Shown here: positions 48,566 through 57,661 of the stretch, one piece after another
How positions within the stretch are numbered: position 1 is the first letter of the stretch
Layout of the letters: each line of letters begins with the position of its first letter
DNA from: Hyphomicrobiales bacterium
Lineage (GTDB): Bacteria > Pseudomonadota > Alphaproteobacteria > Rhizobiales > Beijerinckiaceae
Direction: 5' to 3'
NCBI GenBank assembly: GCA_027488155.1
Contig: JAIYCE010000037.1
Location: forward strand, 1-64,000
DNA: 64,000 nt
Translations under genes and position numbers: made by a program
Notes under the pieces: model-generated
The model's input: only the letters and a program-made list of their open reading frames with translations
What the model was told of the DNA's origin: nothing
The model's database searches: none

Positions 48566-50182
48566 CTATCCGCGTCCGCGCAATTCGCGGCGGATGATCT
48601 TGCCTGTCGTCGTCAGCGGCAAATCATCCACGAACGCGATCTCGCGCGGATATTCATGCGCGGACAATCGCTCGCGCACGAACGCTGAGATGTCGGCGGC
48701 AAGCGCATCGCTCGCCGCATAACCCGGCTTCAAGACAAGAAAGGCTTTGACGATTTCTGTCCGCAGTAAATCGGGCTTGCCGACAACAGCAGACAGCGCC
48801 ACCGCCTCATGCTTCATCAGACAATCTTCGATTTCCGTCGGCCCGATCCGATAACCTGATGATGTGATCACATCATCGTCACGCCCGACGAAACGGATGT
48901 AGCCATCTTCATCCGCCACCGCCTGATCACCTGTGGTCATCCAATCGCCGATGAATTTGGCGCGCGTACCTTCCTCATTGTTCCAATAACCGAGGAACAT
49001 CACAGGATCGGGGCGCATTACGGCAATCTGCCCATCTTCGCCCGGCGCACATGCGGTGCCATCAGGGCGAATGACAGCCACGCGATGGCCCGGCACAGGC
49101 TTGCCGATGAATCCCGGCCTAACAACGCCGATCGACGCGCTCGATGCAATCACGAGGTTGCATTCGGTCTGGCCATAAGCCTCGTTAATGGTGAGACCAA
49201 GCGCTTCGCGGCCCCATTGCAATGTCTCGACACCCAGCGCCTCGCCTGCCGAGGCGATGGTCCGCAGAACGAGATTGAAGCGCCCGCGTGGATTGTTGAC
49301 GGCGCGCAACATCCGCAGTGCTGTCGGCGGCACGAAAATGTTGCGGATCGCGAGGTCCTGCATCAGCCGGAGCGCTTCTTCGGGATCGAATTTTTCGAAT
49401 TTGCGCGCCACTACCGGCACGCCGAAATGTAAGGCCGGCAAAAGCCCATTGAGCAATCCGCCCGCCCAAGCCCAATCGGCTGGCGTCCACATCAGATCGC
49501 CCGGCTGCGGCATGAATTCATGCGGAAGTTGAATCCCCGGCAAATGGCCGAGCAACACGCGATGGCCGTGCAGCGCACCTTTCGGCGGTCCCGTTGTGCC
49601 GGAGGTGTAGATCATCAAAGCGGGATCGTCCGGCGCCGTATCGACGGGCGTGAAATCGTCGCTTTCGCGTGCGAGCGCCTCCGTCCAACCGAGCGCTGCG
49701 CCGTCAGGCCCATCGATGGAGATCAAGATGCGCAGATCGGGAAGGAGTGGACGCAGCGGCGCAATCTTCGCAAGCCCAGCCGCATCGGTGAGGAGCACGC
49801 TCGCGCCCGCATTCTGTAAACGGAACGAAAGCGCATCGGTGCCGAACAGAACCGCGAGCGGCAGCGCTACCGCGCCAGTTTTGTAGATGCCGATATGAGC
49901 GGCGGCGACTTCGACCGATTGCGGCAACAGGATCGCCACACGATCGCCGCGCCGCACACCGCAACGCAGAAGCAGGTTGGCGAACCGGTTTGACAATGCG
50001 CGCAAATGGCGGAAGTCGATGGGCGTCGTTGCGCCATTGGCCTTCACATCGAAAATGGCGATGCGGGATGGGTCAAGCGCCGCCCACCGGTCACACACAT
50101 CAACGCCGATATTGTACCGCTCCGGCAGGTTCCACCGGAACCCGGCATAGATGCGGTTATATTCAGTATCGTGAGCGAGCAT
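48566..50182 (-). CDS. AMP-dependent acyl-CoA synthetase (ACSM/acetyl-CoA synthetase-like)
   Basis: A 538-residue adenylating enzyme from the ATG at 50182 (a longer frame to 50281 has no support). The P-loop is YTSGTTGPPKGALHGH, followed by WTPADWAWAGGL, NEAYGQTECNL, TGDQAVADEDGYIRFVGRDDDVITSSGYRIGP and the final LPLTTTGKIIRREL with the catalytic lysine. ADWAW and SSGYRIGP place it with acetyl-CoA synthetase-like medium-chain (ACSM) ligases. It likely activates short or medium acids. The 61-bp repeat array lies just beyond its stop codon. Confidence 0.9.
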   Translation of the reverse strand: MLAHDTEYNRIYAGFRWNLPERYNIGVDVCDRWAALDPSRIAIFDVKANGATTPIDFRHLRALSNRFANLLLRCGVRRGDRVAILLPQSVEVAAAHIGIYKTGAVALPLAVLFGTDALSFRLQNAGASVLLTDAAGLAKIAPLRPLLPDLRILISIDGPDGAALGWTEALARESDDFTPVDTAPDDPALMIYTSGTTGPPKGALHGHRVLLGHLPGIQLPHEFMPQPGDLMWTPADWAWAGGLLNGLLPALHFGVPVVARKFEKFDPEEALRLMQDLAIRNIFVPPTALRMLRAVNNPRGRFNLVLRTIASAGEALGVETLQWGREALGLTINEAYGQTECNLVIASSASIGVVRPGFIGKPVPGHRVAVIRPDGTACAPGEDGQIAVMRPDPVMFLGYWNNEEGTRAKFIGDWMTTGDQAVADEDGYIRFVGRDDDVITSSGYRIGPTEIEDCLMKHEAVALSAVVGKPDLLRTEIVKAFLVLKPGYAASDALAADISAFVRERLSAHEYPREIAFVDDLPLTTTGKIIRRELRGRG

Positions 50183-50337
50183 GGCGGTGCCTTTACCGAG
50201 GCTTATAGAAAGCCCTGTGCCAAGCTTCAATCGGCCTTTGGAGCGAGAAGGTACCCCATGGGTTGTGCCTTGAGCTGTCAACCGTCAGACTAAGGGTACG
50301 AATCGCCCGTTGGTGATTCGCCAGTGAGGAGGTGCCG

Positions 50338-50922
50338 ATGCCCCGTCTTTTCACCGGCCTCGAGATCCCTGACGATCTCGCTTTCACTCTCTCCCTTTGC
50401 CGCGGCGGCCTTGCAGGTGCCCGCTGGATAGACCCCGACAATTACCACATCACACTCCGCTTCATGGGCGATATCGATGGCGGCATGGCCCGCGACATTG
50501 CTCACATCCTCGAAGGGGTGCGCCGCTCCGGATTAACCGTCGCGGTCGATGGCCTTCGCATCTTCGGTGGCGACAGGCCGCGCGCGCTCGTCGCAGCGAT
50601 TGCGCCAAGCCGCGAACTCCTCGAATTGCAGGCCGAGCACGAACGCCTCGTCCGTCGTTGCGGCATGCCGCCCGAGACACGGAAATTCACCCCGCACATC
50701 ACCCTAGCCCGCCTGCGCGACACCTCGCCACGGCAGGCGGCAGAGTTTTTGGCGCTGCGCGGCCCGATTATGGCCCCAAGCTTCGCCGTGAATGAATTCG
50801 TGCTGTTCTCCTCCCGTGCCTCCACGGGGGGCGGGCCCTATATCGTAGAGGCAGCCTACCCTTTGGGCCGCGACACAGGGAGGCACCAATGGCCACACGA
50901 TTACAGGGCGAAGATCGCCTGA
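50338..50922 (+). CDS. thpR: RNA 2',3'-cyclic phosphodiesterase
   Basis: A 194-residue 2H-phosphoesterase starting at ATG 50338, five bases after a perfect AGGAGG. The two HxTx catalytic motifs are HITLRFMG (His37) and PHITLARLR (His near residue 120). ThpR/LigT proteins open 2',3'-cyclic phosphates on RNA ends and can ligate tRNA halves in vitro. The gene overlaps the following pterin dehydratase by 34 bases in another frame, so the two are co-transcribed. It diverges from the acyl-CoA synthetase gene. Confidence 0.92.
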   Translation: MPRLFTGLEIPDDLAFTLSLCRGGLAGARWIDPDNYHITLRFMGDIDGGMARDIAHILEGVRRSGLTVAVDGLRIFGGDRPRALVAAIAPSRELLELQAEHERLVRRCGMPPETRKFTPHITLARLRDTSPRQAAEFLALRGPIMAPSFAVNEFVLFSSRASTGGGPYIVEAAYPLGRDTGRHQWPHDYRAKIA

Positions 50923-51182
50923 AGGCGCTCGCATCGATTCCAGCTTGGCAAGAGGTTGCTAACCGCGACGCCATCACGCGCCAATTCCGGTTCAAGGATT
51001 TCAACGCGGCCTTTGGCTTTATGGCACGCGCCGCGCTGGTGGCCGAAAAAGCCGATCACCATCCCGAATGGTTCAACGTCTACAACCGTGTTGACGTGAC
51101 CCTGTCAACGCATGACGCAGGCGGCCTCACCGACAAGGATATCGCGCTCGCCCGCGCCATGGATGCCATTTTCGGCGGCTGA
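50889..51182 (+). CDS. phhB: 4a-hydroxytetrahydrobiopterin dehydratase
   Basis: A 97-residue pterin-4a-carbinolamine dehydratase of full family length. The active-site segment is [24 protein letters not shown], with the paired histidines and the downstream third histidine, and the N-terminal [18 protein letters not shown] helix is typical. It recycles the oxidised pterin made by aromatic amino acid hydroxylases; a paralogous role with molybdopterin enzymes is known for some members. No hydroxylase gene is in the window. It overlaps thpR by 34 bases and converges tail-to-tail with the SDR gene with no spacer at all. Confidence 0.93.
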   Translation: MATRLQGEDRLKALASIPAWQEVANRDAITRQFRFKDFNAAFGFMARAALVAEKADHHPEWFNVYNRVDVTLSTHDAGGLTDKDIALARAMDAIFGG

Positions 51183-51968
51183 TTATTTCGGCTGCATTCT
51201 AAGCGCGCCGTCGAGACGGATCGCCGTGCCGTTCAACATGTCGTTCTCGACAATGCTTTTCACGAGCGCCGCATATTCTGCCGGTTTGCCGAGCCGCGAC
51301 GGGAAAGGGACATTCGCTTCAAGCGCTTTGCGGAAATCTTCCGGCACACTTTCGAACATCGGCGTGTGGAAAAGACCCGGCATAATCGTCATGACGCGAA
51401 TGCCATAGCCCGACAGATCGCGTGCAACAGGAAGCGTAAGGCCGACCACGCCGCCCTTCGATGCGGCATAAGCAGCCTGCCCGATCTGTCCATCTTCCGC
51501 CGCCACCGATGCGGTGCAAACGATAACGCCACGCCCGCCATCGGCCGTGACAGGATCGGAAGCAGCCATGCCCAAGGCGCATTTCGCAATCATGTTGAAC
51601 GTGCCGCCCAAATTGACGGCGAGCGCTTTGGCAAAAATGCCGAGATCATGCGCAACAAATGCGCCCGTATCGCGTTTCTTGGACACAGTCCGCATACCGG
51701 GCGCAATGCCGGCACAATTGACCAGAATGCGCTCCTGCCCGTGCTTGGCGCGAGCAGCCGCAAGGCCGGCATCGATCGAGCCCTCGTCGGTCACATCGAC
51801 CTTGCAGAAGAGGCCGCCAATCTCCCGCGCGACACTCTCGCCGCGCTCCGCGTTCATGTCGAAGAGGGCCACTTTCGCGCCCTGTGCCGCGAGCATCCGC
51901 GCCGTGGCTTCCCCGAGCCCCGAGGCCCCGCCGGTCACAATGGCTGCAATCGTCTGGTCGATCTTCAT
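51183..51968 (-). CDS. Short-chain dehydrogenase, HSD10/3-hydroxyacyl-CoA dehydrogenase type
   Basis: A 261-residue SDR. The NAD-binding motif TGGASGLGEA is at residues 12-21, NCAGIAP at 84-90 and the catalytic YxxxK pair is Tyr167-Lys171 in AAYAASKGG. The insert TVSKKRDTGAF and the C-terminal end FPSRLGKPAEYAALVKSIVENDMLNGTAIRLDGALRM match the type II 3-hydroxyacyl-CoA dehydrogenases (HSD17B10-like), which act in beta-oxidation of branched or straight acyl-CoA. It would fit with the thiolase and ligases elsewhere in the window. Its stop abuts that of phhB. Confidence 0.9.
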   Translation of the reverse strand: MKIDQTIAAIVTGGASGLGEATARMLAAQGAKVALFDMNAERGESVAREIGGLFCKVDVTDEGSIDAGLAAARAKHGQERILVNCAGIAPGMRTVSKKRDTGAFVAHDLGIFAKALAVNLGGTFNMIAKCALGMAASDPVTADGGRGVIVCTASVAAEDGQIGQAAYAASKGGVVGLTLPVARDLSGYGIRVMTIMPGLFHTPMFESVPEDFRKALEANVPFPSRLGKPAEYAALVKSIVENDMLNGTAIRLDGALRMQPK

Positions 51969-52104
51969 GACGCACTCCCCCTGTTTTGCTCAGCTTAACC
52001 GGAACAGAAGCGCAAGTCGCCCCGCCAAAAGGCGGGACTGCCACGATTCCGCCAAAGGAACCCGCTTTGATCATGCGACCGCGTGAGCGGAACGGGAGAA
52101 GACC

Positions 52105-52488
52105 ATGGTCGAATTCGCTGGCGAGCCTTTGGGCCGCCCCTTCACGAAGGACGAGATGGACGCGATGCGCCGCGAGGCACGCGACAGCGAAAGCCTGTTC
52201 ACGCGCACGCGCGAAAGGTTGAAGAAGTTCGGCAGCCGCATCCCCTTCGCCGAAGATCTTCTGGCCGCGCTCTATTGCGCGCTCGATCCGGCGACAGACC
52301 GCAAGGTGAAGCTGATCCTATTTGGCGCAGCCGCCTATTTTCTGATGCCGATGGACGCGATGCCGGATCTTTTCCCGATCATCGGCTTCACCGACGATGC
52401 CGCCGTGATTGCAGCAGCCATCGCCGCCGTGCGGTCGGGCATCACCGACAGCCACCGCGACAAAGCGCGCGAAACGCTGAAGCGCTGA
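52105..52488 (+). CDS. YkvA-type DUF1232 membrane protein
   Basis: A 127-residue protein with an amphipathic charged N-terminal half (RESLFTRTRERLKK-like) and a DUF1232 core: VKLILFGAAAYFLMPMDAMPDLFPIIGFTDDAAVIAAAI, where the D-x-x-P-D-x-x-P-x-x-G pattern is the family signature and lies in a short hydrophobic hairpin. Function is unknown for the family. It is alone between the SDR gene (divergent) and the quinone oxidoreductase gene, with which it converges six bases apart. Confidence 0.85.
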   Translation: MVEFAGEPLGRPFTKDEMDAMRREARDSESLFTRTRERLKKFGSRIPFAEDLLAALYCALDPATDRKVKLILFGAAAYFLMPMDAMPDLFPIIGFTDDAAVIAAAIAAVRSGITDSHRDKARETLKR

Positions 52489-52494
52489 GCCGCA

Positions 52495-53469
52495 TCACAT
52501 CCTGACGAGAATTTTGCCTTTGGCCTGCCGCGCAGCGATGCGGGCGATGGCCTCTTGCGCCTGATCGAGCGCAACGATCTCATCCGCTTCGTCGCGGATT
52601 TTTCCTTCAGCCGTCCAGCGCAGCAATTGCGCATTGTTGGCGGCGTTCGCCTCCGGCTCCTTCTCCGCAAATGCACCCCAGAACACGCCACGAATGTCGC
52701 AGCCTTTCAGGAGCGTCAGATTAAGCGGAATCTTCGGGATCGTGCCCGACGCAAAACCGATAACGAGAAAGCGGCCCTTCCACGCAATTGCGCGCAAAGC
52801 GAGCTCCGCCAAATCGCCGCCGACCGGATCGTAGATCACATCGGCACCTTGCCCATCGGTGAGGCGTTTCAAACCATCGCGCAGATTTTCTTGCGTGTAA
52901 TCGAGCAGCGCATCCGCGCCGGACGCTTGCGCTAGCGCGAGCTTGTCAGCCGATGACGCACACGCAATCACCTTTGCACCAAGCAATTTTCCGAGTTTAA
53001 CCGCCGCAAGGCCAGCACCACCCGCAGCACCCAAAACGACGAGCGTTTCGCCCGCTTGCAATGCGCCGCGATCCTTCAACGCATGCAGCGATGTGCCATA
53101 GGTCACAAGCAAACCGGCGGCATCAGCATCGCTCACACCATCGGGAATACGCACGATCCTGTTGGCAGAAACCGCAACATGGGAGCGGCACGCGCCGTAA
53201 GTGACATAGGCTGCAACGCGATCCCCGACCGCAAAACCCGCAACGCGCGATCCCAGTGCGGCAATGGTACCCGCCAATTCACCGCCCGGCGAGAACGGCG
53301 GTTCAGGCTTGAATTGATATTGACCGCGAATGATCAGCGTGTCGAAAAAATTCAACCCGCAATGGCTGACGGCCACGACAACTTCATCGGGCGCTGGAAC
53401 GGGATCGGGCAAAGTCTCGACACTAAGCGAATCGAGGCCTGTCAGTGCATTACAAATCAAGGCACGCAT
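52495..53469 (-). CDS. NADPH:quinone oxidoreductase-like MDR protein
   Basis: A 324-residue zinc-free medium-chain reductase of the quinone oxidoreductase family. The N-terminal GroES-like fold includes NFFDTLIIRGQYQFKP and FSPGGELAGTIAALG; the Rossmann motif is LGAAGGAGLAAVKLGKLLGA, and YDPVGGDLAELALRAI follows. No catalytic-zinc cysteine set is seen. It would reduce quinones or enoyl-type compounds with NADPH. Its ATG shares one base with the stop of the ECF sigma gene upstream, so the two are coupled, unusual for a regulator and an enzyme. Confidence 0.88.
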   Translation of the reverse strand: MRALICNALTGLDSLSVETLPDPVPAPDEVVVAVSHCGLNFFDTLIIRGQYQFKPEPPFSPGGELAGTIAALGSRVAGFAVGDRVAAYVTYGACRSHVAVSANRIVRIPDGVSDADAAGLLVTYGTSLHALKDRGALQAGETLVVLGAAGGAGLAAVKLGKLLGAKVIACASSADKLALAQASGADALLDYTQENLRDGLKRLTDGQGADVIYDPVGGDLAELALRAIAWKGRFLVIGFASGTIPKIPLNLTLLKGCDIRGVFWGAFAEKEPEANAANNAQLLRWTAEGKIRDEADEIVALDQAQEAIARIAARQAKGKILVRM

Positions 53470-54125
53470 CAGGACGCCTCCACCACACCCACGGCTTCGA
53501 GATTGCGGCGGAGCCGCGTGAACGCCAAACGGATACGGCTCTTCACCGTGCCGAGCGGCAGTCCGGTCTTTTGGGCGATGTCGCTGTGAGACAACCCATC
53601 GAAAAAGGCGAGGCGCACAAGCGCGAGCTGCTCTTCCGGTAGTGCCGTTAAAGCATCGCGTACACGACCCTCACGATCCTGCATATCAATTGCGCGATCG
53701 AAATCTGGTGTCTCCGACGGTTCGAAGGCGGGCTCGAGCGGATCGACGAAATCGACCTTGTCGCGCCGCAGAAGATCGATCCGCCGGTTCCGTGCAATCC
53801 GATAAAGCCAGGTCGTGACTGAGGATTTCGAAGCGTCGAACAATTCCGCCTTGCGCCATAATGTCACCATGACGTCCTGCGTGACCTCTTCCGCTGTGCC
53901 GGAATCGGCCCCCGAACGGATCAGCCAGGCCTCAAGGCGGGGCGCAAAATGGTCGAACAGGCGCGCAAAGGCATCCCGGTCGCGCGAGCGCGCAACCGCG
54001 TGGACCCATGCCGCGAGATCGGAATTGCCGACCAAAGCTTCAAATCCTCGTCGATACCAATGGACAACCTGTCCCGGAACGAAGAACGAAGCCTCCGTCG
54101 GTGTCGGGAATGTGGCACGCCGCAT
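53469..54125 (-). CDS. ECF-type RNA polymerase sigma factor
   Basis: A 218-residue sigma-70 family factor with regions 2 and 4 only. Region 2 runs through FARLFDHFAPRLEAWL and EEVTQDVMVTLWRKAELFD to WLYRIARNRRIDLLRR (about residues 55-130); region 4 has LPEEQLALVRLAFFDGLSHSDIAQKTGLPLGTVKSRIRLAFTRLR. The first 35 residues are not family-like, so translation may begin later, for example at an in-frame TTG near residue 31. ECF factors usually sit beside an anti-sigma gene; none is here. Instead the quinone oxidoreductase gene follows with a one-base overlap. Resemblance is to the RpoE/ChrR-controlled oxidative-stress class. Confidence 0.88.
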   Translation of the reverse strand: MRRATFPTPTEASFFVPGQVVHWYRRGFEALVGNSDLAAWVHAVARSRDRDAFARLFDHFAPRLEAWLIRSGADSGTAEEVTQDVMVTLWRKAELFDASKSSVTTWLYRIARNRRIDLLRRDKVDFVDPLEPAFEPSETPDFDRAIDMQDREGRVRDALTALPEEQLALVRLAFFDGLSHSDIAQKTGLPLGTVKSRIRLAFTRLRRNLEAVGVVEAS

Positions 54126-54309
54126 TCGTCCTGAAAACCTTACACAAGACCAACCCTCTTCTGACGCCGAAAAATGTGGAAACCGGGCGCAGGGTTAGCG
54201 GATCTTTAACGGTGCCGGCCCAGGGTGTTTGCAACCCGGCATCCGGTTCGCTATCGGTGACGGGCCCATTGGTATGGGCAGGGGGCGGGTCCCGGAGTAA
54301 AGTGACGCG

Positions 54310-54909
54310 ATGATTCGAAGCTTCCTTTCACGCGGCGCGCTCGCCGCAAGCGTCTTGTGCGCCCTCGCAGCCCCCGCTTTGGCCCAGCAGAGCAAGCCAG
54401 CCGCCAAGCCGGCTGCCGCTCCGGCTAAGCCCGCGCCGGGTGCAAAACCTGCTGCTGCGCCTGCCACGCAGGGTCCGGTCCAACTCGCGACCTATGGCGA
54501 TTGGGGCGTCTATGCCTCCGATACTGCCAATGGCCGCGTCTGCTACGCGCTGAGCCAACCTAAGGAGCGCCTGCCGAAGGATCTGAAGCGCGACCCGGGT
54601 TTCCTATTCATCTCGACCCGCCCGGCAGAGGGTGTGCGCAACGAGATCAGCATCATCACCGGCTTTCCGACCAAGGATAACGCCCCCGGCGACTTCGCCA
54701 TTGGCAGCACCACCTACAAACTGGTGCATAAGGGCAATTCGGCCTGGTTGGGCAACCCGGCCCAGGACCCTGTCGCCATCGAGACGATGAAGAAGGGCTC
54801 GACCCTGACCACCAAGACCGTGTCGGGCAGAGGCAACGTCACCACCGACCGGTACAGCCTGAACGGCCTCGGGCAGGCGCTCGACCGGATCAAGAAAGAA
54901 TGCCCCTAA
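54310..54909 (+). CDS. Secreted IalB-family protein
   Basis: A 199-residue exported protein. Signal peptide MIRSFLSRGALAASVLCALAAP with cleavage near ALA-QQ; a Pro/Ala/Lys-rich linker (about residues 28-55); then an IalB-like domain with ATYGDWGVYASDTANGRVCYALS and RPAEGVRNEISIITGFP. IalB of Bartonella is linked to erythrocyte invasion, but the family is abundant in free-living Hyphomicrobiales, where its role is unclear, so no virulence meaning should be read here. A lone promoter region of 184 bases separates it from the divergent sigma gene; rlmN follows 87 bases later. Confidence 0.88.
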   Translation: MIRSFLSRGALAASVLCALAAPALAQQSKPAAKPAAAPAKPAPGAKPAAAPATQGPVQLATYGDWGVYASDTANGRVCYALSQPKERLPKDLKRDPGFLFISTRPAEGVRNEISIITGFPTKDNAPGDFAIGSTTYKLVHKGNSAWLGNPAQDPVAIETMKKGSTLTTKTVSGRGNVTTDRYSLNGLGQALDRIKKECP

Positions 54910-54972
54910 GCGGCCTGAATGCGGCCTCTGGGCGGCTGCGCTTGGCGCACCTCCCCCTTCCATGATAGGAAC

Positions 54973-54993
54973 CCGGCCTTCCAGAAAGGCCGG
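54973..54993 (+). promoter_or_regulatory. Hairpin directly upstream of the rlmN start codon
   Basis: CCGGCCTT (54973-54980) pairs perfectly with AAGGCCGG (54986-54993) around a five-base CCAGA loop, ending three bases before the ATG at 54997. The only purine-rich ribosome site, AAGG, lies in the downstream arm. No T-run follows, so it is not a terminator for the preceding gene. It could lower or condition translation of rlmN. Confidence 0.45.
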
Positions 54994-54996
54994 ACC

Positions 54997-56268
54997 ATGA
55001 GCATCGCCGAGAGCGCATCCGCACGCGCCGACGCCCCCTTCGTCGAAAAGACGCCCGAGATGATCGCCGCCACCTTGCGCGGCGACCAGCCATCGCTCGT
55101 CGGCCTTACGCGCGCCCAGCTCAAAGACGCGCTCGCCTCCATCGGCGTTCCCGAGCGCGAATTGAAGATGCGCGTCTCGCAGCTCTGGCACTGGATCTAC
55201 CATCGCGGCGCGCGCGATTTCGCCGACATGCTGAACGTGTCGAAGCATTTGCGCGCCGATCTCGCCACACGCTTCACGCTGGACCGTCCCGAAGTTGTCT
55301 CCGAACAGATTTCTGTCGATGGCACGCGCAAATGGCTGATCCGGATGCAGCCCGTCGGACCGCATGACAAGGGCGCCGAGATTGAGGCGGTTTATATCCC
55401 CGAAAGCGATCGCGGCACGCTGTGCGTCTCCTCGCAGGTCGGTTGCACGTTGACATGCTCGTTTTGCCACACTGGCACGCAACGTCTCGTGCGCAATCTC
55501 ACCGCTGCCGAAATTGCTGCCCAGATCGTTGTGGCGCGCGACAGGCTCGGCGATTGGCCGGGCGCTGTACGGCCGACGGATGGGCTCGTACCCGATGCTG
55601 ACCGCGCCGTTTCGAACATCGTGCTGATGGGCATGGGCGAACCGCTCTACAATTTCGAGAATGTGCGCGATGCGATGGAAGTCGTCACCGATGGCGAGGG
55701 GCTGTCGCTCTCCCGCCGCCGCATCACGCTATCGACATCGGGCGTCGTGCCGAACATCGTGCGCGCGGGCGAAGAGATTAATTCCATGCTGGCGATTTCG
55801 CTCCACGCCGTGCGCGACGATTTGCGCAATACGCTCGTACCGCTCAACAAGAAATATCCGATCAAGGAATTGCTTGAAGCGTGCCGCAACTATCCCGGCC
55901 TGTCGAATGCTCGCCGCATTACCTTCGAATATGTGATGCTGAAAGGCGTCAACGATTCGGATGCCGATGCGCGCGAATTGGTGCGGCTCCTCAAAGGCAT
56001 CCCGGCGAAGATCAATCTTATTCCATTCAACCCATGGCCCGGCACAAAATATGAGTGCTCGGACTGGGACCGCATTGAGGCGTTCTCCGAGATCGTCTTC
56101 CGCGCGGGCTATGCCTCACCGGTGCGTACACCGCGCGGCCGCGACATTCTCGCGGCCTGCGGCCAGCTCAAAAGCGAGACGGAAAAACTGCGTGCCCGCG
56201 CACGCCTGATGCTCGAAACGGGCATTGGCGCGGAGGGCGTCTACGCGGCAGGCGCTGGCGAGGAATAA
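54997..56268 (+). CDS. rlmN: 23S rRNA (adenine2503-C2) methyltransferase RlmN
   Basis: A 423-residue radical SAM enzyme from the ATG at 54997. The cluster motif CTLTCSFC (Cys150, 154, 157, CxxxCxxC) and the second-cysteine pair (Cys143 seven residues before it and the C-terminal one in LAACGQL) match RlmN/Cfr chemistry with a cysteine-methyl intermediate. [34 protein letters not shown] and [15 protein letters not shown] follow. It methylates A2503 of 23S rRNA and A37 of some tRNAs. RlmN is favoured over Cfr by length and wording. It converges on tolB 32 bases away with no visible terminator. Confidence 0.96.
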   Translation: MSIAESASARADAPFVEKTPEMIAATLRGDQPSLVGLTRAQLKDALASIGVPERELKMRVSQLWHWIYHRGARDFADMLNVSKHLRADLATRFTLDRPEVVSEQISVDGTRKWLIRMQPVGPHDKGAEIEAVYIPESDRGTLCVSSQVGCTLTCSFCHTGTQRLVRNLTAAEIAAQIVVARDRLGDWPGAVRPTDGLVPDADRAVSNIVLMGMGEPLYNFENVRDAMEVVTDGEGLSLSRRRITLSTSGVVPNIVRAGEEINSMLAISLHAVRDDLRNTLVPLNKKYPIKELLEACRNYPGLSNARRITFEYVMLKGVNDSDADARELVRLLKGIPAKINLIPFNPWPGTKYECSDWDRIEAFSEIVFRAGYASPVRTPRGRDILAACGQLKSETEKLRARARLMLETGIGAEGVYAAGAGEE

Positions 56269-56300
56269 ACCGCAACCATCACCGAATAAATGTCGTCGAC

Positions 56301-57617
56301 TTAATTCAGCAGCGGCGACCACGCAGGATCCGAACCGAAGCCTGGCGTTGGAATCGGCATCTCTACACGACCCGTGATATCGACCATGAACAGGCGCGGA
56401 CCTGAATTGCCGCCCGCATCGCGGAAGAACATGAGATACCGACCATTCGGCGCCCAAGTTGGTCCTTCATTATGAAAACCTTCCGTTAAAATGCGCTCGC
56501 CCGAACCATCCGGCTTCATGATGCCGATGGAGAAGGTACCGCCCTTCTGACGCGTGAAGGCGATGTAATCACCGCGCGGCGACCATACTGGCGTTGAATA
56601 ACGCCCTTCGCCAAACGAGATGCGCCGTGCAGCACCACCGCCCGCAGGCATCACATAAATTTGCTGCGTTCCGCCACGATCGCTTTCAAATACAATCTGG
56701 GAACCGTTCGGCGAATAGGACGGCGACGTATCGATGGCATTGGCATCCGTGAGGCGTGTCGTAGTGCGCGAACGCAGATCCATGACGAAGAGATTGGATG
56801 ACGCCCCTTGCGACAGCGACATGACGACCTTCTGCCCATCCGGTGAGAACCGCGGCGAGAACGTCATGCCGGGGAAATTGCCAACCATTTCACGCTGGCC
56901 AGTTTCGATGTTGAGCAGATAGACTTTCGGATCGCCATTGCCGAAGGACATATAGGTCACATCCTGCGACGAGGGCGAGAAGCGCGGCGTCACGACGAGA
57001 TCTTCACCACGCGTAAGATAGCGCACATTCGCACCATCGGAATCCATGATCGCGAGCTTCTTCACGCGCTTGTCCTTCGGACCCGTCTCATCCACGAAGA
57101 CGATGCGCGAATCGAAAAAGCCCTTTTCACCAGTGAGACGCGAATAGATGGCATCGGCGATGATATGGGCGACACGCCGCCAATTGTTCGGATCTGTAAA
57201 ATATTGCTGACCAGTGAGTTGCTGACCTGCGAACACATCCCAAAGGCGAAACTCCGCTTTCAGGCGACCTGACGGATCGCGTACGATCTTGCCGGTCACA
57301 AGCGCCTGCGCATTGATCACTTTCCAAGAATCGAATTTCGGCGCGACATCAGGGTTCACCGCTTTTTCGATGAAGGCTGCTTTGTCGATGGGCAGAAAAA
57401 CGCCGGAGCGTTTAAGGTCTGCCGTGATGACGGCGGCAATGTTGCGCCCAAGTTCGGGATCGGTGCCGGTGAAATCGGCAATCGCAATCGGTAGTGGCTG
57501 GAACTGGCCACGATCGAGTGTGATAGCAATTTCAGCCCGCGCAATCGGCGCAGCGGCTGAAAATCCCGCAAGGCAGACCAGAGCGGAGAGAGCAAGAAAC
57601 GCAAAACGATGGCGCAT
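56301..57617 (-). CDS. tolB: Tol-Pal system protein TolB
   Basis: About 438 residues from the ATG at 57617. A signal peptide ([24 protein letters not shown]) precedes an N-terminal domain (residues about 29-160, with [20 protein letters not shown] and [16 protein letters not shown]) and a C-terminal six-bladed propeller (blades such as [22 protein letters not shown] and [19 protein letters not shown]). It is the periplasmic partner of TolA and Pal in outer-membrane constriction at division. Pal normally follows tolB in alphaproteobacteria but the next gene here is the converging rlmN. Confidence 0.96.
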   Translation of the reverse strand: MRHRFAFLALSALVCLAGFSAAAPIARAEIAITLDRGQFQPLPIAIADFTGTDPELGRNIAAVITADLKRSGVFLPIDKAAFIEKAVNPDVAPKFDSWKVINAQALVTGKIVRDPSGRLKAEFRLWDVFAGQQLTGQQYFTDPNNWRRVAHIIADAIYSRLTGEKGFFDSRIVFVDETGPKDKRVKKLAIMDSDGANVRYLTRGEDLVVTPRFSPSSQDVTYMSFGNGDPKVYLLNIETGQREMVGNFPGMTFSPRFSPDGQKVVMSLSQGASSNLFVMDLRSRTTTRLTDANAIDTSPSYSPNGSQIVFESDRGGTQQIYVMPAGGGAARRISFGEGRYSTPVWSPRGDYIAFTRQKGGTFSIGIMKPDGSGERILTEGFHNEGPTWAPNGRYLMFFRDAGGNSGPRLFMVDITGRVEMPIPTPGFGSDPAWSPLLN

Positions 57618-57661
57618 GGCAGTCGATATCCTGTCATGAAAAGCGGCAGAGAACGTTGTGA

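Noticed and set aside
48332-48722. Open frames coding an Arg/Pro/Ala-rich repeated peptide across the tandem array
   Set aside because: The unit length of 61 shifts frame at each copy, the frames exist only because the repeat lacks stops, and no ribosome site or family resemblance is seen.
54310-54909. Virulence (invasion) meaning of the IalB-like gene
   Set aside because: The family is common in non-pathogenic Hyphomicrobiales and the surrounding genes are housekeeping.
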